64,000 nt of DNA from Dipteris shenzhenensis (taxonomy: Eukaryota > Polypodiophyta > Polypodiopsida > Gleicheniales), in assembly GCA_047967505.1 (NCBI GenBank), contig CM106539.1. One strand, given 5' to 3'. Positions 1-11,524 of the stretch are shown one piece after another; the stretch's first letter is position 1, and each line of letters opens with the position of its first letter. The position numbers and the translations under genes are program-made. Below the pieces are notes generated by a model that saw only the letters and a list, made by a program, of their open reading frames with translations, did no database searches and was not told the origin of the DNA.

Positions 1-2314
1 CTACCATAACAGTTGGTGCATACCAGCTGCTCATTTCATCAAAAACAACATCTCTACTCACTTGCATTTTGCGGGTGGAAGGGTTATAACAGCGATACCC
101 TTTCTGGTGCTGAGCATATCCAATAAAGATGCATTTTTCTGCCTTTGGATCCAGCTTTGTTCTCTTCTCATCAGGAACATGAACATAAGCTATGCAACCA
201 AATACCTTCAAGTGAGAAATATCTGGTTTTTGGCCTGTATACATTTCTTCAGGCGTCATGCCATGGACAGCTGCAGTGGGGGTTCTGTTCATAATATAAA
301 CAGCAGTTGCTACTGCTTCAGCCCAAAAATAATCAGGCATGTTTTTCTCATTTAGGATCGCCCGTCCTACTTCTGCAATATGCCTGTTCTTCCTTTCTGC
401 AACCCCATTCTGCTGAGGGGTAGACCTGCATGAGTACTTCCTTTGAATTCCCTGTTCTTTCAGATATTCACAAAATTCTTCTGAAAAGTACTCTCCCCCT
501 CCATCAGATCTTAGCACTTTAATATGCACACCTTTCTCTTTTTCAACCATGGCCTTAAAAGCCTTGAAATGACTGAACACTTCACTTTTGTGCTTCATAA
601 AATAAATCCACACCTTCCTTGTGTAGTCATCAATAAACGTCACATAATAATGGCATCCACCAATAGAAGCAGCTTTGGTTGTCCAAACATCTGAATGGAT
701 CACTTCCAAAGGTCTTCTGCTCACCTTAGCATTTTTAGGAAATGCATGTCTGGCCTGCTTACCCATTTGGCATGCTTCACATACCTTTTGCATTCCCTCA
801 ACTCTGAATTTAGGCAAACCTGCAACAATATTTTTCGTTTGCATAGATTTCAGCCTTTGTATATTCACGTGCCCAATGCGCTTGTGCCATATCTCAATAT
901 CTGCAATGACACCTCTCCCATGCGCAAACATAGCAGCTTTCACCTCAGGCATATCAACATCCAAGGTGAACATTCTGCCATTTTTGTTGCCTTTCGCAAC
1001 CAAGCGGCACTTATTTTTCAAGTCCTCAACGAAGCATCCATCAGGGTTAAATCTAACCTGCAGACCTTGCTCAACCATCTGGCCAACTGAAACCAGGTTC
1101 TTAGTGATTTTTGGAACATGAAGTACATCTGCCAAGTACTTTGTTTTGCCATCCTGCATAGCCAATGGCACTTTACCAACCTGCGTAATTGGGTGCGCAG
1201 TATCATCACCTGTTTCAACATAACCTGGCTTATCCAAATTTCTGACATCATGAAACCACTCACCATGACTGGTCATGTGGTTACAGGCACCTGAATCAAC
1301 ATACCAAACATCATTGCAAGCTGCAGCATCTCCTGACATGGAGTTAACCATATGCTGCATCACAAAAAGGTGCTCATTTCTGTCGTCACCATGCCCACTT
1401 GATGATGCATAGTTGCTTTGCTGCAACTTCCCACTTTTGATGTCATTCTGCTTTTTATAGCATGTATTCTCCTTGTGTCCAGGCTTTCCACAATAATAGC
1501 ATTCTGTGCTGCTATTTACTTGCTGGTTCCTTTGCCATGAACCACGGCCTCTTTGGCTCCCCCTGCCTCTAGAACTACCACGTCCTCCTCCATAGGACTG
1601 GTTTTCCTATTGTTGCTGTTGGTTCTGATTTCCTGCACGGCCACCAAAACGGCCTCTTCCTCTACCTCTGCCTCTACCTGTATTCGAGTAGAAAGCAGTC
1701 TCTTGAGAAGTTGAGGTGGCTGAACCACCATTCCTTTACTCTTCACTCAGCAAGAGAGCAATAAGTTCCTGAAAATCAGGAAATGTTTCACGGACTCCAA
1801 TGGATGTCCGAAACTGTGCATAATCTTTCCCAAGACCATTCAAGGTCACGGACACTAAGTCCTCATCATCAACAAGTGCTCCAATGGAGGCAAGAGAATC
1901 TGCAAGACCTTTCACCTTCAAGGAATACTCATTTATATTCAGATTTTTCCTTTGCACATTGTGCAACTCCTGCTTTAGCTGCATCTTTCGTGCTTTGGTA
2001 TTTGTGCTATACAGCTTCACCAATGTATCCCATGCTTCCTTAGGCATCTCTACATCCTGTATATGCACAATCATAGAATCTGAAATGCTAACAGACAGCC
2101 AATACAGGCATTTTCTGGCTTTTTCATGCCATTCTTTAAAGGCCTTCAATTCAGCAGGAGTGGGAGCAGTACCCAAAACTGGTTCTGCAGTTTCACCACT
2201 GATGTAATCCCAAACTCCCTTTCCCATAAGGAAGTTTGTCATCCTGAACTTCCATGCTTGGAAGTTGTTCTTGTCAAGCTTCTCACTGACAATGGTAGAC
2301 AGATTCTCAGACAT
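1..2314 (-). pseudogene. copia gag-protease-integrase polyprotein (partial, two in-frame stops)
   Basis: The chosen start is the ATG at 2314 (MSENLSTIV), because the gag homology (retrotransposon gag, UBN2 type) begins there rather than at the upstream ATG at 2341. The frame meets a TAA at 1736-1738 and a TAG at 1607-1609 and otherwise stays open to the window edge. A basic Gly/Arg/Gln-rich stretch precedes a zinc knuckle CYYCGKPGHKENTC near 1500-1460. The protease motif DSGACNHM lies near 1300. The integrase shows HSDVW, FIDDYTRKVW and RSDGGGEYF, with exactly 35 residues between the second Asp and the Glu of NGVAER. The product would package and integrate the element cDNA. Both stops fall at the gag/protease boundary, so they would cut Gag from Pol; they may simply be mutations. 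Confidence 0.88.
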
Positions 2315-2879
2315 TTTACAAATCACGAATTGCAACAGCAACCTGTAAACACAGCAAATGCCTCACAAGGGCAAATAGCAAAACTTCTGCGAAAAGCCTC
2401 ACAGGGGCAGATCTGCAACACTGACGAAAGTGGTATTTCACCACACAGTCACTTCCTCGTGACGATTTTGCATCAACAGGCAACAGGCATGAATCTGCAA
2501 CTCCCAATATCTCTGCACGTAGGCATACGATGCAATTTCTGTGGCACCTTTCCACCGACTAGCCGCGCGGTGGTCGCACAGCAAAAACAGGGCCTTTTTC
2601 TGAGTGCCTGCGAAGAACTTCCGCCTTCAAAAAGGGCCCCGAAACGGCCTCAAATCAGAAAAATAAAGTCACCAGGGGCTTCGCCCTTGTCCGCAGCATA
2701 TACTGCGCTCTCGCCGCACCACGAAGGGCCTCTCAATCTGAAGCAGTGCACTCCTGCACTTCTGGCTGTGCTACCTGCAGAGATTTGCTCCCAAACTCGA
2801 AATAGGAAAGCTACACTGGTCCTCTTACCAGGACACCACAAACTTGGCTAGCTTTCTTGAGCTCCTTACCACGAACAAG
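2315..2879 (-). other. 5' leader of copia element H
   Basis: This stretch between the primer site and the gag ATG has no convincing coding frame. It is more GC-rich than its surroundings. A short imperfect direct repeat (gcctcacaagggca and gcctcacaggggca) occurs near 2359 and 2397. It is expected to be the untranslated RNA leader. Confidence 0.6.
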
Positions 2880-2891
2880 GCTCTGATACCA
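2880..2891 (-). promoter_or_regulatory. primer binding site of element H (tRNA-iMet type)
   Basis: The minus strand reads TGGTATCAGAGC, the standard plant copia primer site complementary to the 3' end of initiator Met tRNA. It begins directly after the LTR with no spacer. It fixes the orientation and the inner LTR edge. Confidence 0.9.
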
Positions 2892-3191
2892 TGTAAAGAA
2901 AGAGGGAGAGAGATAGGAGACTCAAGTTCAGCTTTCTTCACAACACACAAAAGAGAGAGAGGACACAAGGTTGGAGGGTGAAGCCTTTCTTCACTTTTGC
3001 ACACAACAACAATACAATAGAAGAGGGAAATACCCTATATGTCAAAACCTAGAATACGTGGTTCATATGTGAACCCAAACCAAAAACATACGTGGTAGTC
3101 TAACTACACCACGAGTACAACTAACATAGGCGGTGACATAAATGATAGTCATCCAGGAGATATATCGGGGGTAGAGCTTGATATCTCAACA
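2892..3191 (-). repeat. 5' LTR of copia element H (300 bp)
   Basis: On the minus strand it begins TGTTGAGATATC and ends CTTTACA, a TG...CA terminal pair, with the primer site immediately inside. The outer edge is inferred from the TG...CA rule only, because the partner LTR is outside the window. Confidence 0.8.
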
Positions 3192-3776
3192 TCTCGTACA
3201 TGCACTTGAGATCCATGAGAATTTTGTCCAAGGAGCTTGAGCCCGAGGAAAGCATTTTGGACTCACACAGACCACCCTTTGCCCCAGTTTTTGATCAGCT
3301 CCAAAAGGGAATTCAATTCTGAGCTCCCATTCAGTGTTAAGGTCCTGACATAGTGATCCCTCCAATTCACACAAGACTGAGAGCTTGAACAAGGATATGC
3401 AAGAACCCACTGGCCCATTGGCCTCCGAAGACCCTTACACTAGCATCGTTCCACCTCATTCTCCTACTCCTTTCGTAGCCTCCAGATAAGGGGGACTATA
3501 TCCAACATGTTTGGACAGTGAGGCCAAATAGATTCAGTATAAATGGAGAACCCTTTCCACAATATGCCCATGGAAAGGGGAGGCCAATGATGACCAGTCC
3601 TTGAGCCAAAGGTAGGGACTAAGACCATTTTTGTGGACTCAGGACCCACAATCTTCATTGGGCACCCTGAACCAAAGCGCATGGAAGACAAAGACCCGTG
3701 GATGAAAAACTTTGCAAGACAAAGCCTTGGCCTTGGAACCTCACGAGACTTCCAAGGGGGAAACCCTTATGAACCT

Positions 3777-3911
3777 CCAATGGCTTGTGGCCTAACGAGA
3801 CGAATGTTGGGGGCACTTAGAAGGTTGGAGGTTCATAAGGGTTTCCCCCTTATGAACCTCCAACCTTCTAAGTGCCCCCAACATTCGTCTCGTTAGGCCA
3901 CAAGCCATTGG
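3777..3911. repeat. perfect 62-bp inverted repeat with 11-nt loop
   Basis: The left arm 3777-3838 is exactly complementary to the right arm 3850-3911, separated by gggtttccccc (3839-3849). The inner part of the palindrome also matches, in inverted orientation, the sequence just upstream (gggggaaacccttatgaacc, from about 3757). The arms lie inside the relic gag G. The pattern looks like a polymerase template switch at the loop. Confidence 0.93.
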
Positions 3912-5616
3912 CTATGTGCCCTCACAAATCCCACCCTATAGACCAATGCAAGGAGCATCCATACAAATGCCTGGTAACCAGCTCCCTCAGGGAGTCCGAC
4001 AATTTACTCCCACAATTACAACCCCATTGTTGGGGGGAGTAGGCCTTACAGCCCCAACATCAACACCAGTGAACCAATGGACCCTGCTACCAAAGTAAGG
4101 CCTAAGGCCACCTCTATGTCTTATTAGGCCCACAATAGTGCCACCTCCTCAAGCTTCCCAAACAATGCTATAGGATGAGGCGATGCGCATCTTGGTGGAT
4201 GCACTAGGAAGGGGGGCCGCTCGACTGTACCCATATTTCTAGCAAGGAACATCAACCCCTCTAGGAGTCATCGGCCCATAGCCATCTCCATGTTGATAAT
4301 TAAATTTCTTGGGGAAGGAGATCCAATCTCCCACATGGAGCTATTTGAGCAAATATGTGAAGCATTTGGTGTTCTTGAAGATCTAGAAATTATTAATGCA
4401 TTCGGCCTCAACTTGGATGGCAAGGTAGGCCAATGGTATAGGGCCCTCATCCTTGAGGAGAAAGTCAACTAGGAGGCATTGTAGAAAGCCTTCATTGTAG
4501 TGTTCACCCCCAGTGGTCACAAGTGGAGCCTGGTTAATCAGCCTGGTTAATCAGTTGTATGAGGTGAAACAAAATGAGAATGAGTCCCTTCGAGACTACA
4601 TTGCTAGGATCAAACACCTCAATTCCCGCTCTACAAACCACATGAGAGGATGAGCAACTAGTGATTGTTGCCTATCTTCCTCACTAGATTGGTGGACCCG
4701 AAGCTGCATGACCATTTAATGGTCATGAACTCCACTTCTTTCGAACTCTGCAGCAGCAAGGTAGCCATCCATATAAGTGATAATATGATGGATAAGGATG
4801 TCAAGGACAAAACTACAACTCCATCCAAGGTATCACAATCAATAAGGTCTTCCAGTACAAAGCCTACCAAGAAGGAGGATAAAGAGTCTAAGGGTTTAAA
4901 TATGGGGTAGTTGGCCTCTAGTCTACTAAATCAGCTACCTAGCAATGGAAGGCAGGAACCTCCAAGGAAACACCCAATAACCCCCACTTGTTCTTGGGAA
5001 GAGACAATGTTTGGTGTGGGGTATGCAATGGCAATCACCCCTCCAATGAGTGCCCCTCCCTCAGAGCAAATCAAGCCCTCTATTGTGCACACTACTATAG
5101 ATGGGGGTACCACGGCACCTCTCACTGTCAATTTTTGAAGGTCCTTCCCCAACCATCTACCAACCAGCCCCAACTGGCCCTGAGGGCCCCACCCAACCTG
5201 ATGAATGCACAAGGAGCCCCTCTAGCCAAAATCCAAGGCAATACAGGGTACAACATGCTCCATTATTGCCACCCATTCTAGGTTTGCACCTGCCCCCACC
5301 TCATATAACTCCAATCAAAGAATTTGTGGAAGAACTACCTAATGATTGGGAAGAGCCTGAGCATGATCACAGACATCCCGACTATCATCCTTATGAGGAA
5401 GGAAGTGGCATCATAAGTCACTACCTTTTACATGAGGATCAACATGTCTTGGTATATCAAACAACGCCTGTGGCCTCGAGGGCAAGAGATATGAATTGAT
5501 TGGCCCAAAGGCCCCCAATCCATAGGCAAGTGAATGCTCGTATAAGGGTGTAGTGGACCTTCTTGTATCATGCTTTAAATGCCAAGGGCTACACTTTTTA
5601 AAGGATTGTCCATACA

Positions 5617-5621
5617 GGGAT
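5617..5621. repeat. target site duplication GGGAT, left copy
   Basis: It matches 11525-11529 on the other side of A1. Removing A1 and one copy rejoins the gag frame of G across the insertion point (PYRD followed by LTPVV). Confidence 0.93.
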
Positions 5622-5793
5622 TGAGAGTGCTCTCAACGGAAGCAAGAATGGAAGAAGGAGAGAGAGAGACAGAGAGCCACACAAGTTTTTGGTGGGTGCA
5701 GAACCACCCTAATCTTCTTTTTCATTCATTTATATATGTGTTTGAGTATTGTACATAACTGGGGTTAAGGCACAGTGACCTTTAACCCCCACA
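5622..5793 (-). repeat. 3' LTR of copia A1 (172 bp)
   Basis: On the minus strand it runs from TGTGGGGGTTAAAGG to GAGCACTCTCA. It is preceded by the polypurine tract and is identical to the 5' LTR. Confidence 0.96.
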
Positions 5794-5804
5794 ACCTCCC
5801 ACTT
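5794..5804 (-). promoter_or_regulatory. polypurine tract of A1
   Basis: The minus strand reads AAGTGGGAGGT immediately before the 3' LTR, the usual plus-strand priming site. The A2 copy has the same sequence before its 3' LTR (32670-32680). Confidence 0.88.
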
Positions 5805-5846
5805 AAAGGACAATGTGCCTTTAAGGGAGAACAACCAGTGAGCATA

Positions 5847-8800
5847 CTATCCAATGCCCATCAATACACGACAATACTCAAACCGCTGACTAGGTAGACT
5901 CTTCGTCAGCATATCTGCAGGGTTATCATCTGTATGAACCTTGACAAGCTCTATGCGCTTGTCCTCAAGTACCTCCCTGATGAAATGGTACTTGACCTCA
6001 ATGTGTTTGGTCTTTGCATGAAAGACTGGATTCCGTGCTAGCTGAATAGCACTCATGGAATCACTATGCAATGTCGATACACCTGTATGAATCCCCAAAT
6101 CTCCCACTAGCCGATCAAGCCATATAGCCTCCTTGCAACCCTCTGTGGCTGCAACATACTCAGCCTCTGTGGTAGATAAAGCCACGCACTTCTGTGCACG
6201 AGACATCCACGACACTGCACCACCTGCAAAGGTGAACACATAACCAGAAGTGGATCTCCTACTATCCACATGCCCTGCATAGTCTGAATCTGTGTACCCA
6301 AGTACACGCATGTCTCCTTTACCAAAGCAAATGCACATCTCCTTAGTACCCTTCATGTACCTCATGATGCACTTAACCGCCTCCCAATGCCTCTTTCCTG
6401 GATTAGCCATATACCGGCTAACAACTCCCATTGCAAATGCAATGTCTGGTCTAGTAGCTATCATAGCATACATAAGACTCCCAACTGCTGATGCATAAGG
6501 AACCTTGGCCATCATGGCCCTCTCCTCATCTGATTTGGGACTATCTGTATGACTCAGTTTCACATATGGAGGCAATGGAGTACTCACTGCCTTCCCCCCC
6601 TCCATATTGAAACGCTGTAATACTTTTGTAACATACTCTTTTTGTGAAAGCCAAAGGAGTTTCCTACTCCGATCACGCGTGATGCGCATACCAAGAATAT
6701 GACCTGCAAATCCCAAATCCTTCATATCAAAGGCCTCATGCAACTTGGCCTTTAATGCATCTAGCTCATAAGTATTCTTGCTAGCCAATAGCATATCATC
6801 CACATATAGTGCCAGGATTATCAGGCTACTATCCTTAGCCCTTTTAGTGTAGAGGCAGTGATCAATTTCACTCCTTCTAAAACCCAGGGACCGAATGAAA
6901 GCATCAAACTTCTGATACCATTCTCTAGGTGCTTGCTTAAGACCATAGAGACTCTTCTTTAGCTTGCAAACTAAATGCTCTTTGCCCTTTTCTTCAAAGC
7001 CTTCCGGCTGCACCATGTAGATGTCCTCATGCAAATCCCCATGCAAGAAAGCTGTCTTGACATCCATTTGCATAAGCTCCATATCCTCTACTGCCACTAG
7101 TCCAAGCATGCATCTAAGTGTGGTCATCTTCACAACCGGAGAGAATATCTCATCAAAGTCCACACCCTTCTCTTGCTTGAACCCTTTAGCAACCAAACGG
7201 GCCTTGTACCTAGGCACATCATCACCTGTGACCTTCATTTTGTAGACCCATTTACATGGCAATGCTTTCTTTCCATGTGGCAAAGAAACCAAGTCCCAAG
7301 TCTTATTCTTCATAAGTGAACTCATCTCTGATTGCATAGCATACTCCCACTTGCGTTGATCCTCACGCATCATAGCCTCTCTGTAGCAAGAAGGCTCCCC
7401 GCAATCAGTAAGCATCACATAGTCTACCCCTGGAACAAACCTATCAGGCGGTCTAGACACTCTAGATGATCTTCTCAAGGGCATTTCAGCTTGCTGTCCC
7501 ACTTGCATATCAGCCACATTTGGCTCATCATTTCCACCAATAGATGATCCATCATCTACCCTTGATTGTATACCTATGGGAGTACTTGGTTGTACCATTT
7601 CTTGCACATTTGGTGCATGGACAGCTTGCTGTCTATCAACATATGCAGGTGGATTCACATCCTGGAAAGTGATTCTCCTCATTTCCACATCCCTCATGGG
7701 TGCCTTATGCATCTTCTTCTCATTGAAGACCACATCATGGCTGCGTATGATCTTCTTTGCTTCTGGATCTTAGAGACGATAGCCCATCTCTCCACTTTCA
7801 CCATAACCCAGAAAGATGCATTTCCTAGACTTAGGATCTAGCTTCTTTCGAAGCTCTTTTGGCACATGTGCATATGCCTCGCACCCAAATATACGCAAAT
7901 GAGAGTAAGAGGGCTTCTTGCCACTCCATGCCTCTTCAGGAATACCACCATCCAAACTCTTACTAGGTGATCTATTGATCACATGCACTGCAGTCTTCAT
8001 TGCCTCAGCCCAAAAACCACCAGAAAGACTTGCATTGGAAAGCATGCATTGCAACCTTTCTTGAATGGTATGATTCATCTTTTCTGCAACTGGATTTTGC
8101 TCTGGAGTACGAGGGGATGTGAGCTCCCTCTTAATCCCACGTGTATCACAAAAATGCTGAAAGTCATGAGAGAGATACTCTCCACCATTGTCAGTCCGTA
8201 GGCATTTAAGCATTCTAGCTGACTGATTCTCATCCAAGGCCAGCCATTTCTGAAATACCTGGAACACATCACTCTTCCGAGCTATAGCATAAGCCCACAC
8301 TTTCCTAGTTGCATCATCAATGAATGTCACATAGTATTCAGCCCCGCCTAATGACCGTGTAGGCATGGGACCACATACGTCTGAATGCACCAAATCAAGC
8401 ATTTCAAACTCTTTCTTTCCCCTTCTTTTATGGGCTGATTTAGTCTGCTTCCCATAGAGACAGTGCTCACAAAATTCAAAATCAGAGAAACTCAAATGCG
8501 GTACATAACCCAAACGGCATAAGAGTTTCATTCCATTCTGGCTCATGTGCCCCAACCTGCAATGCCACAAAGAAGTGCTTGGCTGCTCGGTTATTGCAAC
8601 AACATGATCAAATACCCCTGATACATGTAAGGGATACAAAGTCCCACACTTGGCACCCCTGGCCAAAAGCATAGAGCCCTTTTGAATTTTCCAACTCTGA
8701 AAGCCAAAAGTGGTTTGAAAACCAGCATCATCTAGCTGACCCACTGAAATAAGACTCTTGGTCAGCTTAGGCACATGTCTCACATGTTTCAAAACAAATG

Positions 8801-9911
8801 CAGACCCATTTGCAAAAGAAAACTTTATGTCACCTGCTCCCACTATGTCACATGCATAGTCATTTCCAAGATGCACACAACCTGTCTTTCCACTATCATA
8901 AGTGGAGAACCATTCCCTATGGGGAGTAACATGGAATGAAGCACCAGAATCCAAAATCCAATCCTGGGAATATGCATCATCTGAAGTGGTAAGCAACTCT
9001 GCAAATAAAGTAGACATGAAGAGAACATCATTGTCACTATCATGTGTGACTGCATTGATCTCCTCGATCTTCACTTTTCCTTTGTCCTCCCTTGGACTCT
9101 CTTCCTTTTGATTTGCACCCCAATTTGCATTCTTTTTCTTATCCTTTTGCTCTCTTTTCAGCTTGTAGCAATCCTCTTTCATATGGCCCTTCTTGCCACA
9201 GTGGTAACACTCAATGTTTCGTGCCTTGGATTTGCTACGAGACTTCCCTCTTTCTTGGGACTTCCCCCTGAACTGTGATCTGCCCCTTTGCACATTTAAG
9301 GCTGCATCCTGCTTTTTGCCATCCATAGACTTCCGTCTAATCTCCTCGGCCAACAAGCTACCCACAACATCATCAAATTTCAGTACTCCACCAGGTGCAG
9401 AGTTACTGACAGCTGTACGGAAGGTATCCCATGAGGATGGCAATGAACATAAGAGAAATATTGCCTTAGTCTCCGCATCAAAATTCATCCTTTGAGCCTG
9501 AAGCTGGCTGAAAATAATATTGAATTCATTCAAGTGAGAAGCAATGGAGACCCCTTCCTTCATTTGCAGCTCAAACAACCTCTTCATGAGGTAAACTTTA
9601 TTAGAGGCAGTTTCCTTCTCATAAGTGGCACACAGTTTCTTCCACAAATCTTCCATAGTCTGCTCATTTACTACTGTGAAATAAACTAACTCTGCAAGAT
9701 GGAGTCTAATAGTAGACTTTGCTAATGCATCCAACTCATTCCAATCATCCTCAGACATATTTGCAGGCTTAGCTTCAATCCCTGCCAAGGGTTTAATCTG
9801 CTTCTTTTGAATAAGCACATCCCTTATCTGTTCTTTCCATAAAGAAAAGTTTGTCCCATCAAACTTTTTAATGCTGAAAAACTCCTTTTCAGGCATGGAA
9901 GAGGATGCCAT
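5847..9911 (-). pseudogene. copia gag-pol polyprotein of A1 (one in-frame stop)
   Basis: The frame runs 1355 codons from the ATG at 9911 (MASSSMPEK) to the stop at 5847. One TAA at 7770-7772 splits it between integrase and reverse transcriptase. Visible domains: gag (about residues 1-230), knuckle CYHCGKKGHMKEDC (about 235-248), protease DSGASF (D321), integrase with HSDVCG, RTDNGGEY and exactly 35 residues to the Glu of NPVAEK, reverse transcriptase with LVAKGF and YVDDML (YVDD near 6806-6795), and RNase H with YTDSDYAG and STTEAEY. NPVAEK differs from the usual NGVAER. At the stop, the older copy A2 has a Trp codon (TGG), so the stop is derived. If the TAA is not read through, no reverse transcriptase is made from this copy. 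I started at 9911, not at the in-frame ATG at 9935, because the gag homology begins MASS. Confidence 0.93.
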
Positions 9912-11338
9912 GATGCAAATAAAGCAAAATCCCAAATGCTAGTGCCTGCAAGAGAGAATCACACCAAATACTAGGTGCATCCAAATGTGTATGCCACAAT
10001 AGAGTGAAATATCACCAAAATTCAAAGCTCAAAGCATCAAAAGATGCATCTGACTCATGTGCATATACTATGCATCCATATGAGCAAATCTGGCCCAAAA
10101 GAAAATGCCAATAAGTGCCAAATGACTCAAGCATAAACACTGTCCACTGGCATATGCATCAATAATGTCTCATCCAAGAGAGCATAGCACTATCAGTGCA
10201 TCACCTACAATGTGTCAAAGCTGTCCCTCAGCATAAAATAGCATCCATGTGCAAAGCGTCCATAAAAAATAGCATCCCACAAGGCAATTTGGGCCTATTA
10301 GCGCATCCAACAAGGACCGCAATGCATCCAAATGGCCTATAAATCATCCACTGCAACCCAATGCATACCACGAACGAGCGCACACTGCTCAAACTACAAC
10401 CAGAGTGATCTGCATAAGGTATGCTCAAGAAATCATAGTCCCACGGTAATGAGCGCTACTGAAAATAGAACCTGAGATGCTTCAAAACATGGGCGCCATT
10501 GCATAATCGGACTCAGCAAGAAAATCTGCAAATATCTCTCTTCTGCCAGAACTCCAAAATCCCAACCGATGAGTGAGAAATGGGAGTCAACACTTATCCA
10601 CTGCCATGTGGCATAAATCTAAGGTTTCAAAACCTTAGTATGAAAAATGCATAACAGAGAGACGAAATCGAATACACAGAGATTTATAACTCTGAAAATC
10701 CTCCACTGAATCACGCAAGAACTGATAGGTAGGGGTTTTTGGGCATCCGGAATGCAATGGGACAGACGGTTTTGGAAACCGTGGCCTCAATCACTGGGTC
10801 CAACACACGGACTGAAAAACGTTTTTCGGAAACAGAGCTATCTGTAAACTCCACCGGAGTGCGAACGATGAGCAACATAGAAGTTTTAGGACCTCCTGAG
10901 TCCACCGGAACTGACAGATCTGCAAATGGTTGCTCCAAACTTGAGTTCCAACACCCGGGCAAAAAACGCAGGAATTGACACAGTGAGTCAGAAATCCACT
11001 GAAATGATCTCAGATTCAAGAATGAAGGTGTTTCCAAGCTCCTGAAGTAATGTGGACACCAAAAGCAAGCAATAGTTGCCTCCACAAGTCAATACGGAGT
11101 CTCTGTCATCGAACGGAACAGGGAAAAGCTCAAAAAACGACTTTTTCTTTGAAAGCTCTTAACAGGCTCTCAAAACCACTTCGTAAAGCCAAAGTGACTT
11201 TTCCAAAGGTTCCTCCAAGGTCTCTGCACACTTGGATGCAAGTAAAGTCACCCACAAAGTTTCCCACAAAGCTTCTCCTTCCTCCCACAGAGCTGCTGAG
11301 CTTCCAAGCATTCACGCACGCTCAACTAGATCACCCGG
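9912..11338 (-). other. 1.4-kb untranslated leader of copia A1
   Basis: The interval between the primer site and the gag ATG contains no long ATG-started frame. The outer part is nearly the same in A3 (62796-64000), so it belongs to the family and is not a private insertion. Near its inner end the minus strand reads GATTCTCTCTTGCAG followed by G (9960-9945), a good match to a plant 3' splice site about 35 nt before the gag ATG. A spliced gag mRNA is possible but not shown. Confidence 0.7.
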
Positions 11339-11350
11339 GCTCTGATACCA
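11339..11350 (-). promoter_or_regulatory. primer binding site of A1 (tRNA-iMet type)
   Basis: The minus strand reads TGGTATCAGAGC, two nucleotides (AC) inside the 5' LTR. The same sequence and spacing occur in A3. Confidence 0.93.
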
Positions 11351-11352
11351 GT

Positions 11353-11524
11353 TGAGAGTGCTCTCAACGGAAGCAAGAATGGAAGAAGGAGAGAGAGAGA
11401 CAGAGAGCCACACAAGTTTTTGGTGGGTGCAGAACCACCCTAATCTTCTTTTTCATTCATTTATATATGTGTTTGAGTATTGTACATAACTGGGGTTAAG
11501 GCACAGTGACCTTTAACCCCCACA
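11353..11524 (-). repeat. 5' LTR of copia A1 (172 bp)
   Basis: It is identical to 5622-5793. It is followed at 11525-11529 by the GGGAT target duplication. Confidence 0.96.

Larger units (their letters stand above)
1..3191 (-). mobile_element. Ty1/copia LTR retrotransposon H, 5' part (runs off the left edge)
   Basis: Read on the minus strand the order is a 300-bp 5' LTR (3191-2892), a tRNA-iMet-type primer binding site abutting it, a leader of about 570 bp, then gag, CCHC knuckle, protease and integrase, with the reading frame still open at position 1. Protease-integrase order before reverse transcriptase is diagnostic of Ty1/copia. Reverse transcriptase, RNase H and the 3' LTR would lie outside the window. 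The outer LTR edge is followed by tctcg (3192-3196), half of the presumed target duplication. The element abuts the gag relic G. Only two nonsense codons are visible over 2.3 kb, so it is probably fairly young. Confidence 0.92.
3192..5621 (+). pseudogene. relic gag-like polyprotein G, 5' part (retrotransposon gag with zinc knuckles)
   Basis: Plus-strand frames, broken by several stops and shifts, give a Pro/Gln-rich N-terminal part (about 3916-4098), then a gag core near 4290-4500 (FLGEGDPISHMELFEQICEAF and a Trp-Tyr stretch GKVGQWYRAL) resembling the Ty3-type retrotransposon gag domain. A first zinc knuckle, CGVCNGNHPSNEC (CX2CX3HX4C), lies near 5010-5050. A second, CFKCQGLHFLKDC, lies at 5571-5609. 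The frame PYRD then stops at the insertion point of copia A1 and continues after that element at 11530. No reverse transcriptase was found nearby, so this may be a non-autonomous element or a gag-only remnant. Confidence 0.65.
5622..11524 (-). mobile_element. complete Ty1/copia retrotransposon A1
   Basis: The element is 5903 bp with two 172-bp LTRs (5622-5793 and 11353-11524) that I find identical base for base, TG...CA ends, a primer site, a polypurine tract and a 5-bp target duplication GGGAT at 5617-5621 and 11525-11529. Identical LTRs mean a very recent insertion. It lies inside the gag relic G, directly after the second zinc knuckle. It carries a 1.4-kb leader and one gag-pol frame with a single stop codon. 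Two other copies of the same family lie in the window (A2 at 28562, A3 at 62611). Confidence 0.97.

Noticed and set aside
10228-10428. A 66-residue frame in the A1 leader that is also present in A3 (63709-63909)
   Set aside because: The frame begins with TTG, not ATG, and the four residue differences between copies show no sign of protein-level constraint. The shared sequence reflects recent copying of the whole leader.
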